Assembly: GCF_000744945.1 (NCBI RefSeq)
Contig: NZ_JQMX01000001.1
Coordinates: forward strand, 2,170,001 to 2,234,000
Reading direction: 5' to 3'
DNA length: 64,000 nt
Source of the DNA: Carnobacterium maltaromaticum DSM 20342
GTDB taxonomy: Bacteria > Bacillota > Bacilli > Lactobacillales > Carnobacteriaceae
The notes under the pieces were generated by a model, which saw only the letters and a program-made list of their open reading frames with translations, did not search any database and was not told the origin of the DNA. Made by a program: the position numbers and the translations under genes. Of this stretch, positions 8,963 to 18,146 are shown piece by piece. Numbering within the stretch: the stretch's first letter is position 1; each line of letters opens with the position of its first letter.

Positions 8963-9493
8963 ATGAAAAAAAATTCAACTGCTAGTACTGGGATTCAGTT
9001 TTATCAAAATCAATGGGGAACGCCAACCCACGACGACCAATTACTATTTGAATTATTGACAGTTGGAACCTTTCAAGTTGGACTTGGGTGGAAAATGGTT
9101 GTCAATAAACGCGATGTTTTTTTACGTAATTTTCAGCAAATGGATATTTTAAAAGTTGCGGCGATGATGCCTGATGATGTCGAACGAATTATGGAAGACC
9201 CAGCCATGATTCGTAATCCTAGGAAAATAAATGCAACCATCACAAATGCTCGTGCAATTATTGGAATTCAAAAAGAGTATGGCAGTTTTGCTGCTTACCT
9301 TTGGCAATTCGTCGACAATCAAACGATTGAATATGAGTATACAGAGGCTTCGGAAGTCCCAACTTCATCCCCTTTGTCTGAAAAAGTTGCTAAAGAGCTG
9401 AAGAAAAAAGGCTTCAAATTTGTAGGTCCAATTGTGACCTACATGTTTATGAAAGCTAGCGGACTTGTTCACGATACTATTATTGATCGGTAA
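8963..9493 (+). CDS. Diverged DNA-3-methyladenine glycosylase I (Tag) homologue
   Basis: A 176-residue protein clearly related to Tag: QNQWGTP, LLFELLTVGTFQVGLGW, VAAMMPDDVERI, MIRNPRKINATITNARAI, PTSSPLSEKVAKELKKKGFKFVG, and a C-terminal GLVHD all align with E. coli Tag. It lacks the N-terminal Cys region, and the zinc-ligand positions are changed (family YH becomes YQ near the start; the C-terminal His and Cys become Thr and Arg). The active-site Glu of LEGQQAGLSW is Gly here. So it may not be an ordinary glycosylase. ATG at 8963 follows GGGAGG; the upstream TTG overlaps that site. It shares a transcript with the upstream ligase. Confidence 0.8.
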   Translation: MKKNSTASTGIQFYQNQWGTPTHDDQLLFELLTVGTFQVGLGWKMVVNKRDVFLRNFQQMDILKVAAMMPDDVERIMEDPAMIRNPRKINATITNARAIIGIQKEYGSFAAYLWQFVDNQTIEYEYTEASEVPTSSPLSEKVAKELKKKGFKFVGPIVTYMFMKASGLVHDTIIDR

Positions 9494-9552
9494 AAAAATA
9501 ACCTTACTAGAACCTAATCATTTTGATTATTTCTCTAGGTAGGTTATTTTTT
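9494..9552. terminator. Bidirectional terminator between convergent genes
   Basis: A long stem (AAAATAACC...TCTAG pairing with CTAGG...GGTTATTTTTTT) sits between the converging tag-like and winged-helix genes, with U-tracts usable on either strand. Confidence 0.8.
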
Positions 9553-10595
9553 TATTTTAAATGAAACTGCTGATAGTTAGCTACCGCCTTATGGATAGCA
9601 TGTTGATTTACTCTTTTTTTCGGATTAAATAAGTCAATTCTCACCTCTGATAAATCACTTTTATCCGATTGCCAAGTTCCTTCAATCATACCTTCCACCA
9701 TCAACCAATGCTTGTGCTCCATAAAGGGGCTGATTGGATATTCTTTGTTTAAAAAAATATTTCGATTTTTATAACTAATACCATATTCATCAAAATCAGG
9801 AAATAAAAAAGTTCCGCAGTCATTTGGAACATAAGCATTATTCTTTGGCAAATACCAATACTCTTTTCCATCATTAAGAAACGAACTAAAATCATTCGAT
9901 AAGAATTGTGTTCCTAATCGTGCATCTTTAATTGATAAACCTGACCAATAAGCAAAATCTTGTACTGTTGCAGGTCCACGGCTAGTAAAGTAACGAAGGG
10001 CTAATTTGGTCAATGCTTCTTCTCGAATAAACGAAGTTAAGGGTGCAATAAATTTACTGAGCAATGTGTAAACAGCTTGATTTCCCCTCATCTTGCCACT
10101 ACAAAGTAGCCCCTCTAATTCTCCAAAAAGAATAATAAAGGAAAAACTTTGGCTCGTTGTTTGAATGCCTTTTTCAGCGACTATTGTAGCTAATTCTTTC
10201 CGAGTTAACTCCTTCTCTACTAATGCCTCTTCAATAATACTACAAGCTTGATGCATTTTTTTTGGCGTTAAATCGAATTTACTATAGAAGCTTTTGATTT
10301 TTTTATGAATCTGCGGTGCCGTTAATGCCAACATCCACCGACTATCCTCTGGTACAATAAAATGCCAGGTTGGACGTAATAAATGCATCCGAATAATTTT
10401 CCCGGCATCAATTGCGGCATCAACATCTTGCACTGTTAAATTTGGGATGCGCAATCCAATCGCCCATTTTGCCATTGCGTATTCCTGCGCCTGCATCGCG
10501 CCTAGATACTGAACAAGCTCTTCTGGCTTCTTAAAATTGGTACTTGAAATCTGCTGGTTAGCCAGTCTTAACGTCCTTATTTCTTGGTTATCCAT
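9552..10595 (-). CDS. Winged-helix (HTH_42) protein of the AlkZ/YcaQ DNA glycosylase family
   Basis: A 347-residue protein of the winged helix-turn-helix family that contains AlkZ and YcaQ, glycosylases that unhook bulky or interstrand-crosslinked bases from DNA. The N-terminus reads TLRLANQQIS, then YLGAMQAQEYAMAKWAIGLR. The QAQ triplet fits the QxQ catalytic motif described for AlkZ-like members, whereas YcaQ itself has QID. RMHLLRPTWHFI and SRGPATVQDFAYWSGLS are further family landmarks. It ends in a shared terminator with the diverged Tag homologue, so two glycosylase-family genes sit end to end. Activity is inferred from family and motif only. Confidence 0.75.
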   Translation of the reverse strand: MDNQEIRTLRLANQQISSTNFKKPEELVQYLGAMQAQEYAMAKWAIGLRIPNLTVQDVDAAIDAGKIIRMHLLRPTWHFIVPEDSRWMLALTAPQIHKKIKSFYSKFDLTPKKMHQACSIIEEALVEKELTRKELATIVAEKGIQTTSQSFSFIILFGELEGLLCSGKMRGNQAVYTLLSKFIAPLTSFIREEALTKLALRYFTSRGPATVQDFAYWSGLSIKDARLGTQFLSNDFSSFLNDGKEYWYLPKNNAYVPNDCGTFLFPDFDEYGISYKNRNIFLNKEYPISPFMEHKHWLMVEGMIEGTWQSDKSDLSEVRIDLFNPKKRVNQHAIHKAVANYQQFHLK

Positions 10596-10623
10596 CTGCT
10601 CACCTAATCCTTATTAGTTGCCT

Positions 10624-11463
10624 TTAGTCTACTGCTAGCATATCCACCAAAACTTTTTTCGATACGGCATCATCAGGGGTAATGAGCGCTTTCCATAAAG
10701 CCCAGGCTTTTCCTCGCTGCCATGTAGTGTCATCAAGTCCCATCTCTTCCTTAAAAGCTTTGCGACTCTTTGAATCAAAAAAGGTCCAAGCCATCACTAA
10801 ATCACAGGCAGGATCTCCCGTTCCAAGGATACCAAAATCTATTACACCTGATAAATGCCCGTCATTTACTAAAAGGTTGCCTACAGCAATATCACCATGA
10901 ACCCACACTGGTTTTTTCTCCCACTTTGTTGCAAGAGCCGTTGTCCAAATATCTTGGTAGTGGTTGCGCTGAGGTCCTGCTGGTAATTGAGTTAATGCTT
11001 GTTCAAATTCTGCTGTGTATACTGCTAAATCCCCTCCACGGTAGAAGTTATGCGCGCCAGCTTGAGGTCCATTTTCAGCATTTATTGCTTCTAATTCTTT
11101 TAAAAAACGAGCTAATTCAATTGCAAATTTTTGTAAATCAACGTTTGTATGTGTAACTGTTTCTCCTACTAACCAGCGGTTAATTGACCAAGCTAAAGGA
11201 TATTCTGGTGTTGGTTTTCCTTTAGCGACTGGAGCAGTGATTGGCAAAGAAAGGTGCTGGGCTAAAACAGGTAGCCATTTAGCTTCTTTTTGAATTTGTG
11301 GTTCGTATTCTTTTCCACTAGGCAAGCGAATCGTCAAATCATCACCGAAATGGAAGGTTCGATTATCATGTCCGCTATTTTTAACTGGCTTTATTTCTAA
11401 ATGTGACCACTGAGGAAATTGTTTAAAAATCAATTTTTTGGCTAAATCAACTGTAATATCCAT
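10624..11463 (-). CDS. APH-family phosphotransferase
   Basis: A 279-residue kinase-fold protein of the aminoglycoside phosphotransferase (APH) family. The Brenner motif VWVHGDIAVGNLLV (catalytic Asp) and the metal-binding IDFGILGTGDPACDLVMAW are both intact; TIRLPSGKEYEPQIQKEAKWLP supplies the N-lobe Lys/Glu region. The full catalytic set suggests an active small-molecule kinase. Such proteins are common chromosomal genes in Lactobacillales and are not proof of antibiotic resistance. The start at 11463 has GGAGG five bases upstream. It lies between the AlkZ-like gene and a HAD hydrolase, all on the minus strand and closely spaced. Confidence 0.8.
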   Translation of the reverse strand: MDITVDLAKKLIFKQFPQWSHLEIKPVKNSGHDNRTFHFGDDLTIRLPSGKEYEPQIQKEAKWLPVLAQHLSLPITAPVAKGKPTPEYPLAWSINRWLVGETVTHTNVDLQKFAIELARFLKELEAINAENGPQAGAHNFYRGGDLAVYTAEFEQALTQLPAGPQRNHYQDIWTTALATKWEKKPVWVHGDIAVGNLLVNDGHLSGVIDFGILGTGDPACDLVMAWTFFDSKSRKAFKEEMGLDDTTWQRGKAWALWKALITPDDAVSKKVLVDMLAVD

Positions 11464-11487
11464 CATTTCCTCCAATCAAAATTTTCT

Positions 11488-12339
11488 TTATACGATTATT
11501 TTCTCATAGATGTAGTGTCCTACGCCACCATTAAGGCAGTCTAATGTAAATTCTTGGCAAGCTTCTTTCACTATTTCGGTTGCATTGTCTACTGCAACAG
11601 CGATATCAACAACTTCTAACATCGGTAAATCATTCTCGGCATCTCCAATTCCATAAGAAGTTGCGTCAGGAAAAAGCTTCATATATTGGTTGATAGCAGA
11701 ACCTTTATTGCTACTCGGATTGACAATTTCTAGCCCTGTGAAAAATGACGAAAAAGCATACACATTTTCGTTGGCTAACATTTCCACAATTTTAATTGTT
11801 TTAGCTTCATCACTTTCCATGACTTCTATTTTCAATAATTTAATTTGGGGATTTTCTTTGAAAAAAGTTCCTAAATCTTCATGATGCACACAGTCATTTG
11901 TAAAATAATTTTCTTTAAAATCCATAATCTGTTGGCCTTGCTCACCCATCGGCAGAAAGGTTTTACGCAACTCTTTGAAATGTTTAGTAAAGTATTGAAC
12001 AGGTTTTAAATAGACCTCTTCACTCGTATGAATATGGTAAAAAATATTTTCTTGATCCAAAAATTTCATGATATTTACGCATGTTTCTAAAGAAAGACAG
12101 TTTTCATATTGAGCTGGCTGTCCCACTAATTTAAAACCAGCCCCATTTCCAAAAATAATATCTCCTTCTTTGCCAAGTTCCTCTTGCATCTTTTCAATTT
12201 GCGTACAACTACGACCACTGACAAATACAAATCGATCCCCTTGTTGATGCATTGCATCAATTGCATCTAAATTTATTTGTGGAATCTCCGCACCCATTTG
12301 ATGAAATGTACCATCTATATCTGAAAAAACGATTTTCAT
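11488..12339 (-). CDS. HAD-superfamily (Cof-type) phosphatase
   Basis: A 283-residue cytosolic HAD hydrolase of the Cof/IIB subfamily. Motif I is FSDIDGTF (nucleophile and acid/base Asp), motif II FVSGRS, motif III the Lys in NKGSAINQYM, and motif IV GIGDAENDLPML. A C2-type cap lies between motifs II and III. Members dephosphorylate sugar phosphates, FMN or related metabolites; substrate is not predictable here. I start at ATG 12339 with GGGAGG upstream. The stop is about 25 bases from the APH gene start, so the two may share a transcript. Confidence 0.85.
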   Translation of the reverse strand: MKIVFSDIDGTFHQMGAEIPQINLDAIDAMHQQGDRFVFVSGRSCTQIEKMQEELGKEGDIIFGNGAGFKLVGQPAQYENCLSLETCVNIMKFLDQENIFYHIHTSEEVYLKPVQYFTKHFKELRKTFLPMGEQGQQIMDFKENYFTNDCVHHEDLGTFFKENPQIKLLKIEVMESDEAKTIKIVEMLANENVYAFSSFFTGLEIVNPSSNKGSAINQYMKLFPDATSYGIGDAENDLPMLEVVDIAVAVDNATEIVKEACQEFTLDCLNGGVGHYIYEKIIV

Positions 12340-12467
12340 TTTTATGCCTCCCTGTATCATTCTTTTATCTAACTTTAGCATACAGTATGTAATGCTTCTC
12401 ATGTCAAGAAAGGAATTTCCTAGCTTTTTTGCTACTCATCTTCTTCCGATTGATCCTAAAATGAAAG

Positions 12468-12512
12468 AAGATGGCTATCTGCGCCCATTGATTGGAGTCA
12501 GATAGCCATCTT
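12468..12512. terminator. Intrinsic terminator after the DUF1456 gene
   Basis: The 14-bp stem AAGATGGCTATCTG / CAGATAGCCATCTT is followed by T-rich sequence. It lies just beyond the stop of the minus-strand DUF1456 gene. Confidence 0.75.
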
Positions 12513-12529
12513 TTCGTTTTATTTGCTTG

Positions 12530-13054
12530 TTATCCACGGTACCTTAATGCAAGTCCTTTTAAGAAGTTGCGAGCGTAACGATCCCCACATTCTTTATAAT
12601 TCCGATGTCCCTCTTTACGAAGAACGGCACTCAATTCGCTATTGGAAATACGAACTCCGGCTTCATCTAGCATATCAAGAATATCGTCACTCGTTAAAGA
12701 AAGAGCAATTTTGACTTTTTTCAACAAAACATTATTGACGCTTCGATCATTTTTAATCATTAATTCAGGTTTTTGAGTATCATCGCCAGTTGTCTCTTTG
12801 CGACCTCTTTGTGAAATGATTAAACCATTTAAAAAGGATTCCAACATAAAATTATCACATACTTTAAGCTCTTCATTAACAATCGGTTCACTTTTTTCAA
12901 CTTCTGTTGTCGTATTTTTTTTAGGGTTAATCAACATTTTTTGAACTTCCGCCTTAGTTAATTCAATGCCACCCATTCGAAAAATTTCAACCATATCAGC
13001 ATCTTTAATATTTAAAGCATATCTCAATCTAATTAATATATCATTATTCGTCAT
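12530..13054 (-). CDS. DUF1456 (YehS-like) protein
   Basis: A 174-residue cytosolic protein with two copies of the DUF1456 domain. The first (NNDILIRLRYALNIKDADMVEIFRMGG) and the second (NNVLLKKVKIALSLTSDDILDMLDEAG) are recognisable internal repeats, each with the L-R-Y/I-A-L and D-hydrophobic pattern. Between them is SFLNGLIISQRGR, and the C-terminus HRNYKECGDRYARNFLKGLALR matches E. coli YehS end to end. The linker here is longer than in YehS and carries Lys/Thr/Glu-rich sequence. Function is unknown; nucleic-acid binding has been suggested for such repeats but I cannot show it. Confidence 0.85.
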   Translation of the reverse strand: MTNNDILIRLRYALNIKDADMVEIFRMGGIELTKAEVQKMLINPKKNTTTEVEKSEPIVNEELKVCDNFMLESFLNGLIISQRGRKETTGDDTQKPELMIKNDRSVNNVLLKKVKIALSLTSDDILDMLDEAGVRISNSELSAVLRKEGHRNYKECGDRYARNFLKGLALRYRG

Positions 13055-13213
13055 TTTGATCCTCCAACATTTATCTATTATCCATCTAGTATCAGTATAA
13101 TACTTTATGCTCGCTATTGCATTAATTTATTCATCCTTGCCTATTTATAACCAAATTCTGCTATACTAAACAAGTAAATAAACGGATAGCAGCTAAGAAT
13201 AGTAGGTGAAAAA

Positions 13214-13414
13214 ATGAACGGGAAAAATCGCAGTAATTTAAAAGTTGGGCAGCTTGTTGATATCGTTTTAAAAAAAGATCAACGAACTGGAACGTTAACT
13301 AGAGGGCATATTAAACGTATCCTAACGAATAGTAGCAGTCATCCTCATGGTATTAAAGTCATGCTGGTTGAATCTGACCAAGTTGGGCGTGTCCAACATA
13401 TTATTGAAGAATAA
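13214..13414 (+). CDS. ywbE: YwbE-family small protein
   Basis: A 66-residue protein of the YwbE (DUF2196) family. The pattern LKVGQLVDIVLKKDQRTGTLTRGHIKRILTNSSSHPHGIKVML spans nearly the whole length and is characteristic: a small basic beta-rich domain of unknown function. The start is preceded by a weak AGGTG, and an extended -10 (TGCTATACT) lies about 40 bases upstream. It is followed directly by its own terminator, so it is monocistronic. Confidence 0.85.
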   Translation: MNGKNRSNLKVGQLVDIVLKKDQRTGTLTRGHIKRILTNSSSHPHGIKVMLVESDQVGRVQHIIEE

Positions 13415-13424
13415 AAAAACTCAT

Positions 13425-13468
13425 AAAACGGTGTTAAGGCTGATAACTATTAGCCTTAACACCGTTTT
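13425..13468 (+). terminator. Terminator of ywbE
   Basis: The perfect stem AAAACGGTGTTAAGGCT / AGCCTTAACACCGTTTT lies eleven bases after the ywbE stop. It also lies close to the end of the convergent 115-residue ORF and can serve both. Confidence 0.8.
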
Positions 13469-13488
13469 CCGAGCTTTGATTGTTTGTT

Positions 13489-13836
13489 TCACGTTTCAAA
13501 ACTTAAAGTCGTTTTTATCTCTTTGAGAACAGCTTGTTGTTGAGAAAAAATAGCTAAGGGATTCCCCCAGTCATGAAAAACCAGGCGCATTTCTTCCTGC
13601 TCTTTCATGATTTTTTTTAATTCCCCTACTAACTTTTGCTCTTTTATATCCATCAGTTCATGGCTATTTCTAAAGTTTGTAAGCATTAAACTAATTTCTT
13701 CGATAGCCTGCTCTTGTTTTTTAAAACATGCGATAAAGTGTTCCGGATCATCTAATATATGAGTTGGATATTTTTCATCTATCAAATGTAGCATCTGTTT
13801 TATCTCAGCTAAAAACTGAGTTCCCCTGCTCCCCAT
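13489..13836 (-). CDS. Uncharacterised 115-residue protein downstream of ABC transporter
   Basis: I do not recognise this protein. It is 115 residues, cytosolic, with no membrane segment, mainly helical and rich in charged residues (KKQEQAIEEISLML, KLVGELKKIMKEQEEMR), suggesting a coiled-coil or helical bundle. Its ATG directly abuts the stop codon of the upstream ABC transporter gene (TAAATG), so it is translationally coupled to it. That coupling points to an accessory role with the transporter or a shared regulator. The start has no strong SD of its own, as expected for coupling. Confidence 0.6.
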   Translation of the reverse strand: MGSRGTQFLAEIKQMLHLIDEKYPTHILDDPEHFIACFKKQEQAIEEISLMLTNFRNSHELMDIKEQKLVGELKKIMKEQEEMRLVFHDWGNPLAIFSQQQAVLKEIKTTLSFET

Positions 13837-16203
13837 TTACTCACTTCTCAACGCTTCGACTGGATCTTTTTTCGCTGCTAATCTTGCTGGAATTAAACCG
13901 CCTAACATCGTTAATAAAACACTGACTATAATTAAAGCAAGGGCATGAAGTGGGTTTAATTGTGCAACATCGGCTAATCCTGTCACGTTTTCCATCACAA
14001 TATTCGCTGGAATTGTGACTAGATAGGCAATTCCGATTCCTAATAATCCCGAAAAAGTACCAATAATAAAGGTTTCAGCATTAAAGACACGAGTAATATC
14101 TTTTTTACGCGCTCCTAATGCACGTAAAACACCGATTTCTTTCGTTCTTTCCATAACTGAAATATAAGTGATAATTCCAATCATGATTAAAGAAACGACT
14201 AATGAAATTGCTGCAAATGCGACCAAGACTACTGTAATCGCATCTAATGTATTCCCCATTAAGGACGTCACTGTAGCTGCCATATCTGTATAAACTACTT
14301 GTTTTTCTTCAGATTGGTCTTTATTCCATTGATCTAAATGCTCCAAAACTTGCTCTTTTTTCTCAAAATCAGCTGGATAAATCGTTATTCCACTTGGTTT
14401 TTCAATTGCACCAAAGCGAGTTAATAACTGATCTTTTGTGACGGTACTAACTGTCGCAGTTAATGGATTGTTTTCTGGGCTAAAGCTCCGTGGATCTACT
14501 GCGCCACCTGTGTTTGTACTGAAAACTTCTCCAGTCATAACATTGAAATCTGCAGCTTCTTGTGCGAGTACAATAGCTGATTTTTGTGCATTTCCAATAA
14601 ATTCCTGCGCTAATGTATCTGAGTATTTAACACCTTCACTCAATCCAGCAATAGAAAGGTCTTCTTTGCCGCGAATGACGCCGACAATTTTTAAGTCCGT
14701 ACCAGATTCACCTTCATATAAACTAGTCAAATCAGGATTAAGCTTAAAAAATCCATTCGTTTCAGTGTAGAAATCATCATTGAAAATAGAGGTCATTTCT
14801 TGTCCTATAAACTGATCAAAATTAATTTCTTTTTGACTGCTGTCTAAACCTAAGGCATCCACCATACCACTTGCTAGTTGATTATTTTCCCCTACAACTA
14901 AGATTAAATCATTTTTACCTGTCGGGTAGCTACCTGCTAATAAATCATAATTTTGTTCTAAGAAAGAAGAACCTTTGGCCTCGCCATTTGTTGGATAGCT
15001 AGTTAAATTTAAACTATCTGTCTGAACCGCGGCTACTTCACCATCGTTTTGATGGATTAAATTCATATTCACATTACGCGTAAAGGACATCCCTGAAATT
15101 AAGTTCGAATCCATATCCGCTAAATAGGCAATATACTCCTTTGACAAGCTATTTTCATGGACTGTTTCTTCTTCTGCTGGCTGTTCCGGAAACACAGCTT
15201 CCGTTTTACGTTGTTTTTCATTGGCCTTGTCGTCTTCTTCTGTGGCTAGTCGATTGCTTGGACCAAATGTCATGTCATTAGCTGTTTCGGTAATCGTAAT
15301 CGGAAAACCTGACAATGTATCATTTTCGATTGAATCTATTTGCTTACTAAAACCGTTAGATAGTGACAAAACTAAGGCAATACCAATAATACCGATACTA
15401 GATGCAAAGGCAATTAAAGCCGTTCGCCATTTTTTAGTCCAGATATTTTTCCCAGAAAGAGTCAAGGCATTCCAAAAACTCATACTCGTTTTCTTTAATT
15501 GATAATTTTTAGAGGGCTCTGAGGCTGTCATGGGATTTGAATCAGACATAACTTCCCCATCACGAAACTCAATAATACGATCTGCAAATTCTTCTGCTAA
15601 GTCTGGATTATGCGTCACCATAATAACTAATTTATCTTTTGCAATTTCAGCGATTAAGTCCATAATTTGTTGACTCGTTTGTGTGTCTAAAGCTCCAGTT
15701 GGTTCATCTGCTAAAATAATATCAGGATCATTCACTAACGATCTGGCAATGGCCACTCGCTGCATTTGTCCGCCAGAAAGTTGATTAGGTTTCTTATGCG
15801 TGTGCTCTTTCAAGCCCACTCTTTCAAGAACATCCAGAGCACGCTGATTTTGTTCTGCTTTTGGTACACCACTTAATGTCATTCCCATTTTAACATTATC
15901 AAGAACGGTTAGATGACCAATTAGATTATAGCTTTGAAAAATAAAACCTACGCTATTATTACGATACGCATCCCAATCTCCATCTTTATACTTCTTCGTT
16001 GATTGTCCATTAATCAGCAAATCCCCTTCATCGTACTGATCCAAACCACCAATAATATTTAATAAAGTCGTTTTACCTGAACCACTTGGTCCTAAGATCG
16101 CAGCAAATTCATTTTTTCTAAAATTCAAACTAACTCCGTCTAAGGCAATTTGCGTAAATTCTCCAGTTGTATATTTTTTAAAAATATTTTTTAGTTGTAG
16201 CAT
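13837..16203 (-). CDS. MacB-type ABC transporter, fused ATPase and FtsX permease
   Basis: A roughly 788-residue fusion. Residues 1-230 are an ABC ATPase: Walker [11 protein letters not shown]-loop, signature LSGGQMQR, Walker [14 protein letters not shown], and the H-loop MVTHN. A transmembrane helix near residue 265 leads to a large extracytoplasmic domain of about 350 residues, then an FtsX permease domain with three helices ([44 protein letters not shown]). This layout belongs to mechanotransmission exporters acting on peptides or antimicrobials. It is divergent from a two-component system (16356-18079) that probably controls it, an arrangement typical of peptide-sensing detoxification modules. 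Confidence 0.85.
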   Translation of the reverse strand: MLQLKNIFKKYTTGEFTQIALDGVSLNFRKNEFAAILGPSGSGKTTLLNIIGGLDQYDEGDLLINGQSTKKYKDGDWDAYRNNSVGFIFQSYNLIGHLTVLDNVKMGMTLSGVPKAEQNQRALDVLERVGLKEHTHKKPNQLSGGQMQRVAIARSLVNDPDIILADEPTGALDTQTSQQIMDLIAEIAKDKLVIMVTHNPDLAEEFADRIIEFRDGEVMSDSNPMTASEPSKNYQLKKTSMSFWNALTLSGKNIWTKKWRTALIAFASSIGIIGIALVLSLSNGFSKQIDSIENDTLSGFPITITETANDMTFGPSNRLATEEDDKANEKQRKTEAVFPEQPAEEETVHENSLSKEYIAYLADMDSNLISGMSFTRNVNMNLIHQNDGEVAAVQTDSLNLTSYPTNGEAKGSSFLEQNYDLLAGSYPTGKNDLILVVGENNQLASGMVDALGLDSSQKEINFDQFIGQEMTSIFNDDFYTETNGFFKLNPDLTSLYEGESGTDLKIVGVIRGKEDLSIAGLSEGVKYSDTLAQEFIGNAQKSAIVLAQEAADFNVMTGEVFSTNTGGAVDPRSFSPENNPLTATVSTVTKDQLLTRFGAIEKPSGITIYPADFEKKEQVLEHLDQWNKDQSEEKQVVYTDMAATVTSLMGNTLDAITVVLVAFAAISLVVSLIMIGIITYISVMERTKEIGVLRALGARKKDITRVFNAETFIIGTFSGLLGIGIAYLVTIPANIVMENVTGLADVAQLNPLHALALIIVSVLLTMLGGLIPARLAAKKDPVEALRSE

Positions 16204-16355
16204 TTGATTCACTCTCCCCTTCTTGTTCACCTTTAGTTTATCTGACTAATGTAAACTGAAGATTAACAACTTCAAAATAAAGAAGTGTGCTGTTATTTTC
16301 AAACTTATTTGGTAAAATGAACATACCAATGACTATCAAGGGAGGGATTCGCATA

Positions 16356-17030
16356 ATGGAAACAATTTTAATCGTTGAAGATGATCCACATACTCGAAAT
16401 TTAATGGAGATTATTCTAAAAAATAATGGCTTTCAAACCGTTACTGCTACTAATGGCATTGAAGCCTTAGATGTGCTTGATAAAAGAATGATTAGCCTAA
16501 TTATCTTAGATATTATGATACCTGAAATGGATGGGTACCAGTTGACACAAAACTTAAGAGAAGCTGATTTTCAATTGCCGATTTTAATGGTCACAGCTAA
16601 AGAAACCCCTAGCGAAAAGAAAAAAGGCTTTTTAGTTGGAACTGATGATTATATGACCAAACCTGTTGATGAAGAAGAGATGATTCTACGCATTCTCGCA
16701 TTACTGCGCCGCTCAAAAATTGCGATTGAACATAAAATTGTTCTTGGAGAAGTTACGTTGGATTCAGACTCACTGACTGTTTCTAGAGGAACTCTACAAC
16801 AAACTTTACCCAAAAAAGAATTTTATCTCCTTTTTAAATTATTAGCCTATCCCGATAAAATCTTTACGCGTTTGCAGTTAATGGATGAAATTTGGGGCTA
16901 TGAAACGGAAACTGATGAGCGAACAGTCAACGTTCACATCAATCGATTGCGTGAGCGATTTGTTGAGTATCCAGAGTTTACAATTGTCACTGTCCGAGGA
17001 TTAGGATACAAAGCGGTGAAAAATATATGA
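16356..17030 (+). CDS. OmpR/PhoB-family response regulator
   Basis: A 224-residue cytosolic regulator: N-terminal receiver (TILIVEDDPHTR acidic pocket; phosphoacceptor Asp in LIILDIMIPEMDGY; conserved Lys in MTKPVDEEE) and C-terminal winged-helix domain (ERTVNVHINRLRERF, VRGLGYKA). I start at ATG 16356 after GGGAGGG; the in-frame upstream extension is leader. It overlaps the downstream histidine kinase by four bases (ATGA), so the pair is translationally coupled. The divergent MacB-like transporter is the likely target. Confidence 0.9.
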   Translation: METILIVEDDPHTRNLMEIILKNNGFQTVTATNGIEALDVLDKRMISLIILDIMIPEMDGYQLTQNLREADFQLPILMVTAKETPSEKKKGFLVGTDDYMTKPVDEEEMILRILALLRRSKIAIEHKIVLGEVTLDSDSLTVSRGTLQQTLPKKEFYLLFKLLAYPDKIFTRLQLMDEIWGYETETDERTVNVHINRLRERFVEYPEFTIVTVRGLGYKAVKNI

Positions 17031-18079
17031 AAAAACTATTTAGTCGGTTTAGTTTAACGATGAGCCTTGTTCTATTTGTTTTTTTAATGATGCTCTGCTC
17101 AACTGTTATTGTAGCTTTGATTATTTTACTACTATTTAAAACTGGGATGCTGCAATATTTCCCACGTTTTCCTGAAAAATACCGTCTTTTTGGTCCAATT
17201 CTTCTTTTGCTTTTTATTAGTATTTTAACTGGAACAATGTTAACTGGTATCTCCAGCAAACGAGCAACACGTCCATACAAAATGGCGATTGAAGCATTTA
17301 ACCGTGTGGCATCTGGAGATTTTACAGTCGAATTAAAATTTAAACATGTCCCTTATGAGCTTGAAGAACTAACCAAGAGTTTTAATCGGATGACAAAAGA
17401 ATTAAGCGGAATTGAAACGCTTCGTAGTGATTTTATTAATCATTTTTCACATGAATTTAAGACGCCGATTGTGTCAATACAAGGGTTTGCTAAGCTTCTA
17501 GAAAATCCTAATTTAAGTGAAGAAGAGCGCCAAAAATACGTTGCTATTATTATTCAGGAATCGGGTCGCTTAACGACTTTATCCAGTACTATTTTACATT
17601 TATCAAAAGTAGAAAATCATGAAATTATTTCTGAAAAACGCGCTATTCAGTTAGATGAGCAACTTCGCCAGACTATCCTTTTATTAGAACCAAAATGGCA
17701 GAAAAAAAGAATTATATGGGAGTTAGAGTTAGATGACTCCATTCTCAATTCAGACGAAGACTTGTTGCAACAAATGTGGATTAACTTATTAGATAATGCC
17801 ATTAAATTTTCGCCTGAAAATGGCGTTGTTAAGGTTAAACTAATGAACCTAACGGATACAGTAATAGTTAAAATTACGGATCAAGGTAGCGGAATGTCCA
17901 GCGAAACACAGCAACGTCTCTTTGATAAATTTTATCAAGGCGATGCCTCCCACTCCAAAGAAGGAAACGGGTTAGGTATGTCTTTAGTAAAAAATATTCT
18001 TCGGATTTGTGACGGAGAGATTGGTTTGAAGAGCAGCCTAGGAAATGGCAGTAGCTTTACCATTACGTTAAAGAAATAA
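17027..18079 (+). CDS. Membrane sensor histidine kinase
   Basis: A 350-residue kinase with two N-terminal transmembrane helices (about residues 10-40 and 55-80) separated by only a short loop, then HAMP, HisKA and HATPase domains. Motifs: H-box FSHEFKTP, N-box LLDNAIKFSPEN, G1 DQGSGMS, G2 GNGLGMSLV. The very short extracytoplasmic loop makes it an intramembrane-sensing type, which often takes its signal from a partner ABC transporter. That fits the divergent transporter next door. Translation starts inside the regulator's stop codon. Confidence 0.9.
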   Translation: MKKLFSRFSLTMSLVLFVFLMMLCSTVIVALIILLLFKTGMLQYFPRFPEKYRLFGPILLLLFISILTGTMLTGISSKRATRPYKMAIEAFNRVASGDFTVELKFKHVPYELEELTKSFNRMTKELSGIETLRSDFINHFSHEFKTPIVSIQGFAKLLENPNLSEEERQKYVAIIIQESGRLTTLSSTILHLSKVENHEIISEKRAIQLDEQLRQTILLLEPKWQKKRIIWELELDDSILNSDEDLLQQMWINLLDNAIKFSPENGVVKVKLMNLTDTVIVKITDQGSGMSSETQQRLFDKFYQGDASHSKEGNGLGMSLVKNILRICDGEIGLKSSLGNGSSFTITLKK

Positions 18080-18082
18080 CTA

Positions 18083-18130
18083 AAAATAACCAGAAAACTA
18101 TCTTATAAAGGATAGTTTTCTGGTTATTTT
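18083..18130. terminator. Bidirectional terminator between kinase and lipoprotein genes
   Basis: A 20-bp stem (AAAATAACCAGAAAACTATC and its complement) with an eight-base loop lies between the converging genes. Confidence 0.85.
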
Positions 18131-18146
18131 GCATTCTCAGCTTAAA

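Noticed and set aside
10624..11463. Aminoglycoside resistance gene
   Set aside because: Only the generic APH kinase motifs are present; many chromosomal family members act on other small molecules, so resistance is not claimed.
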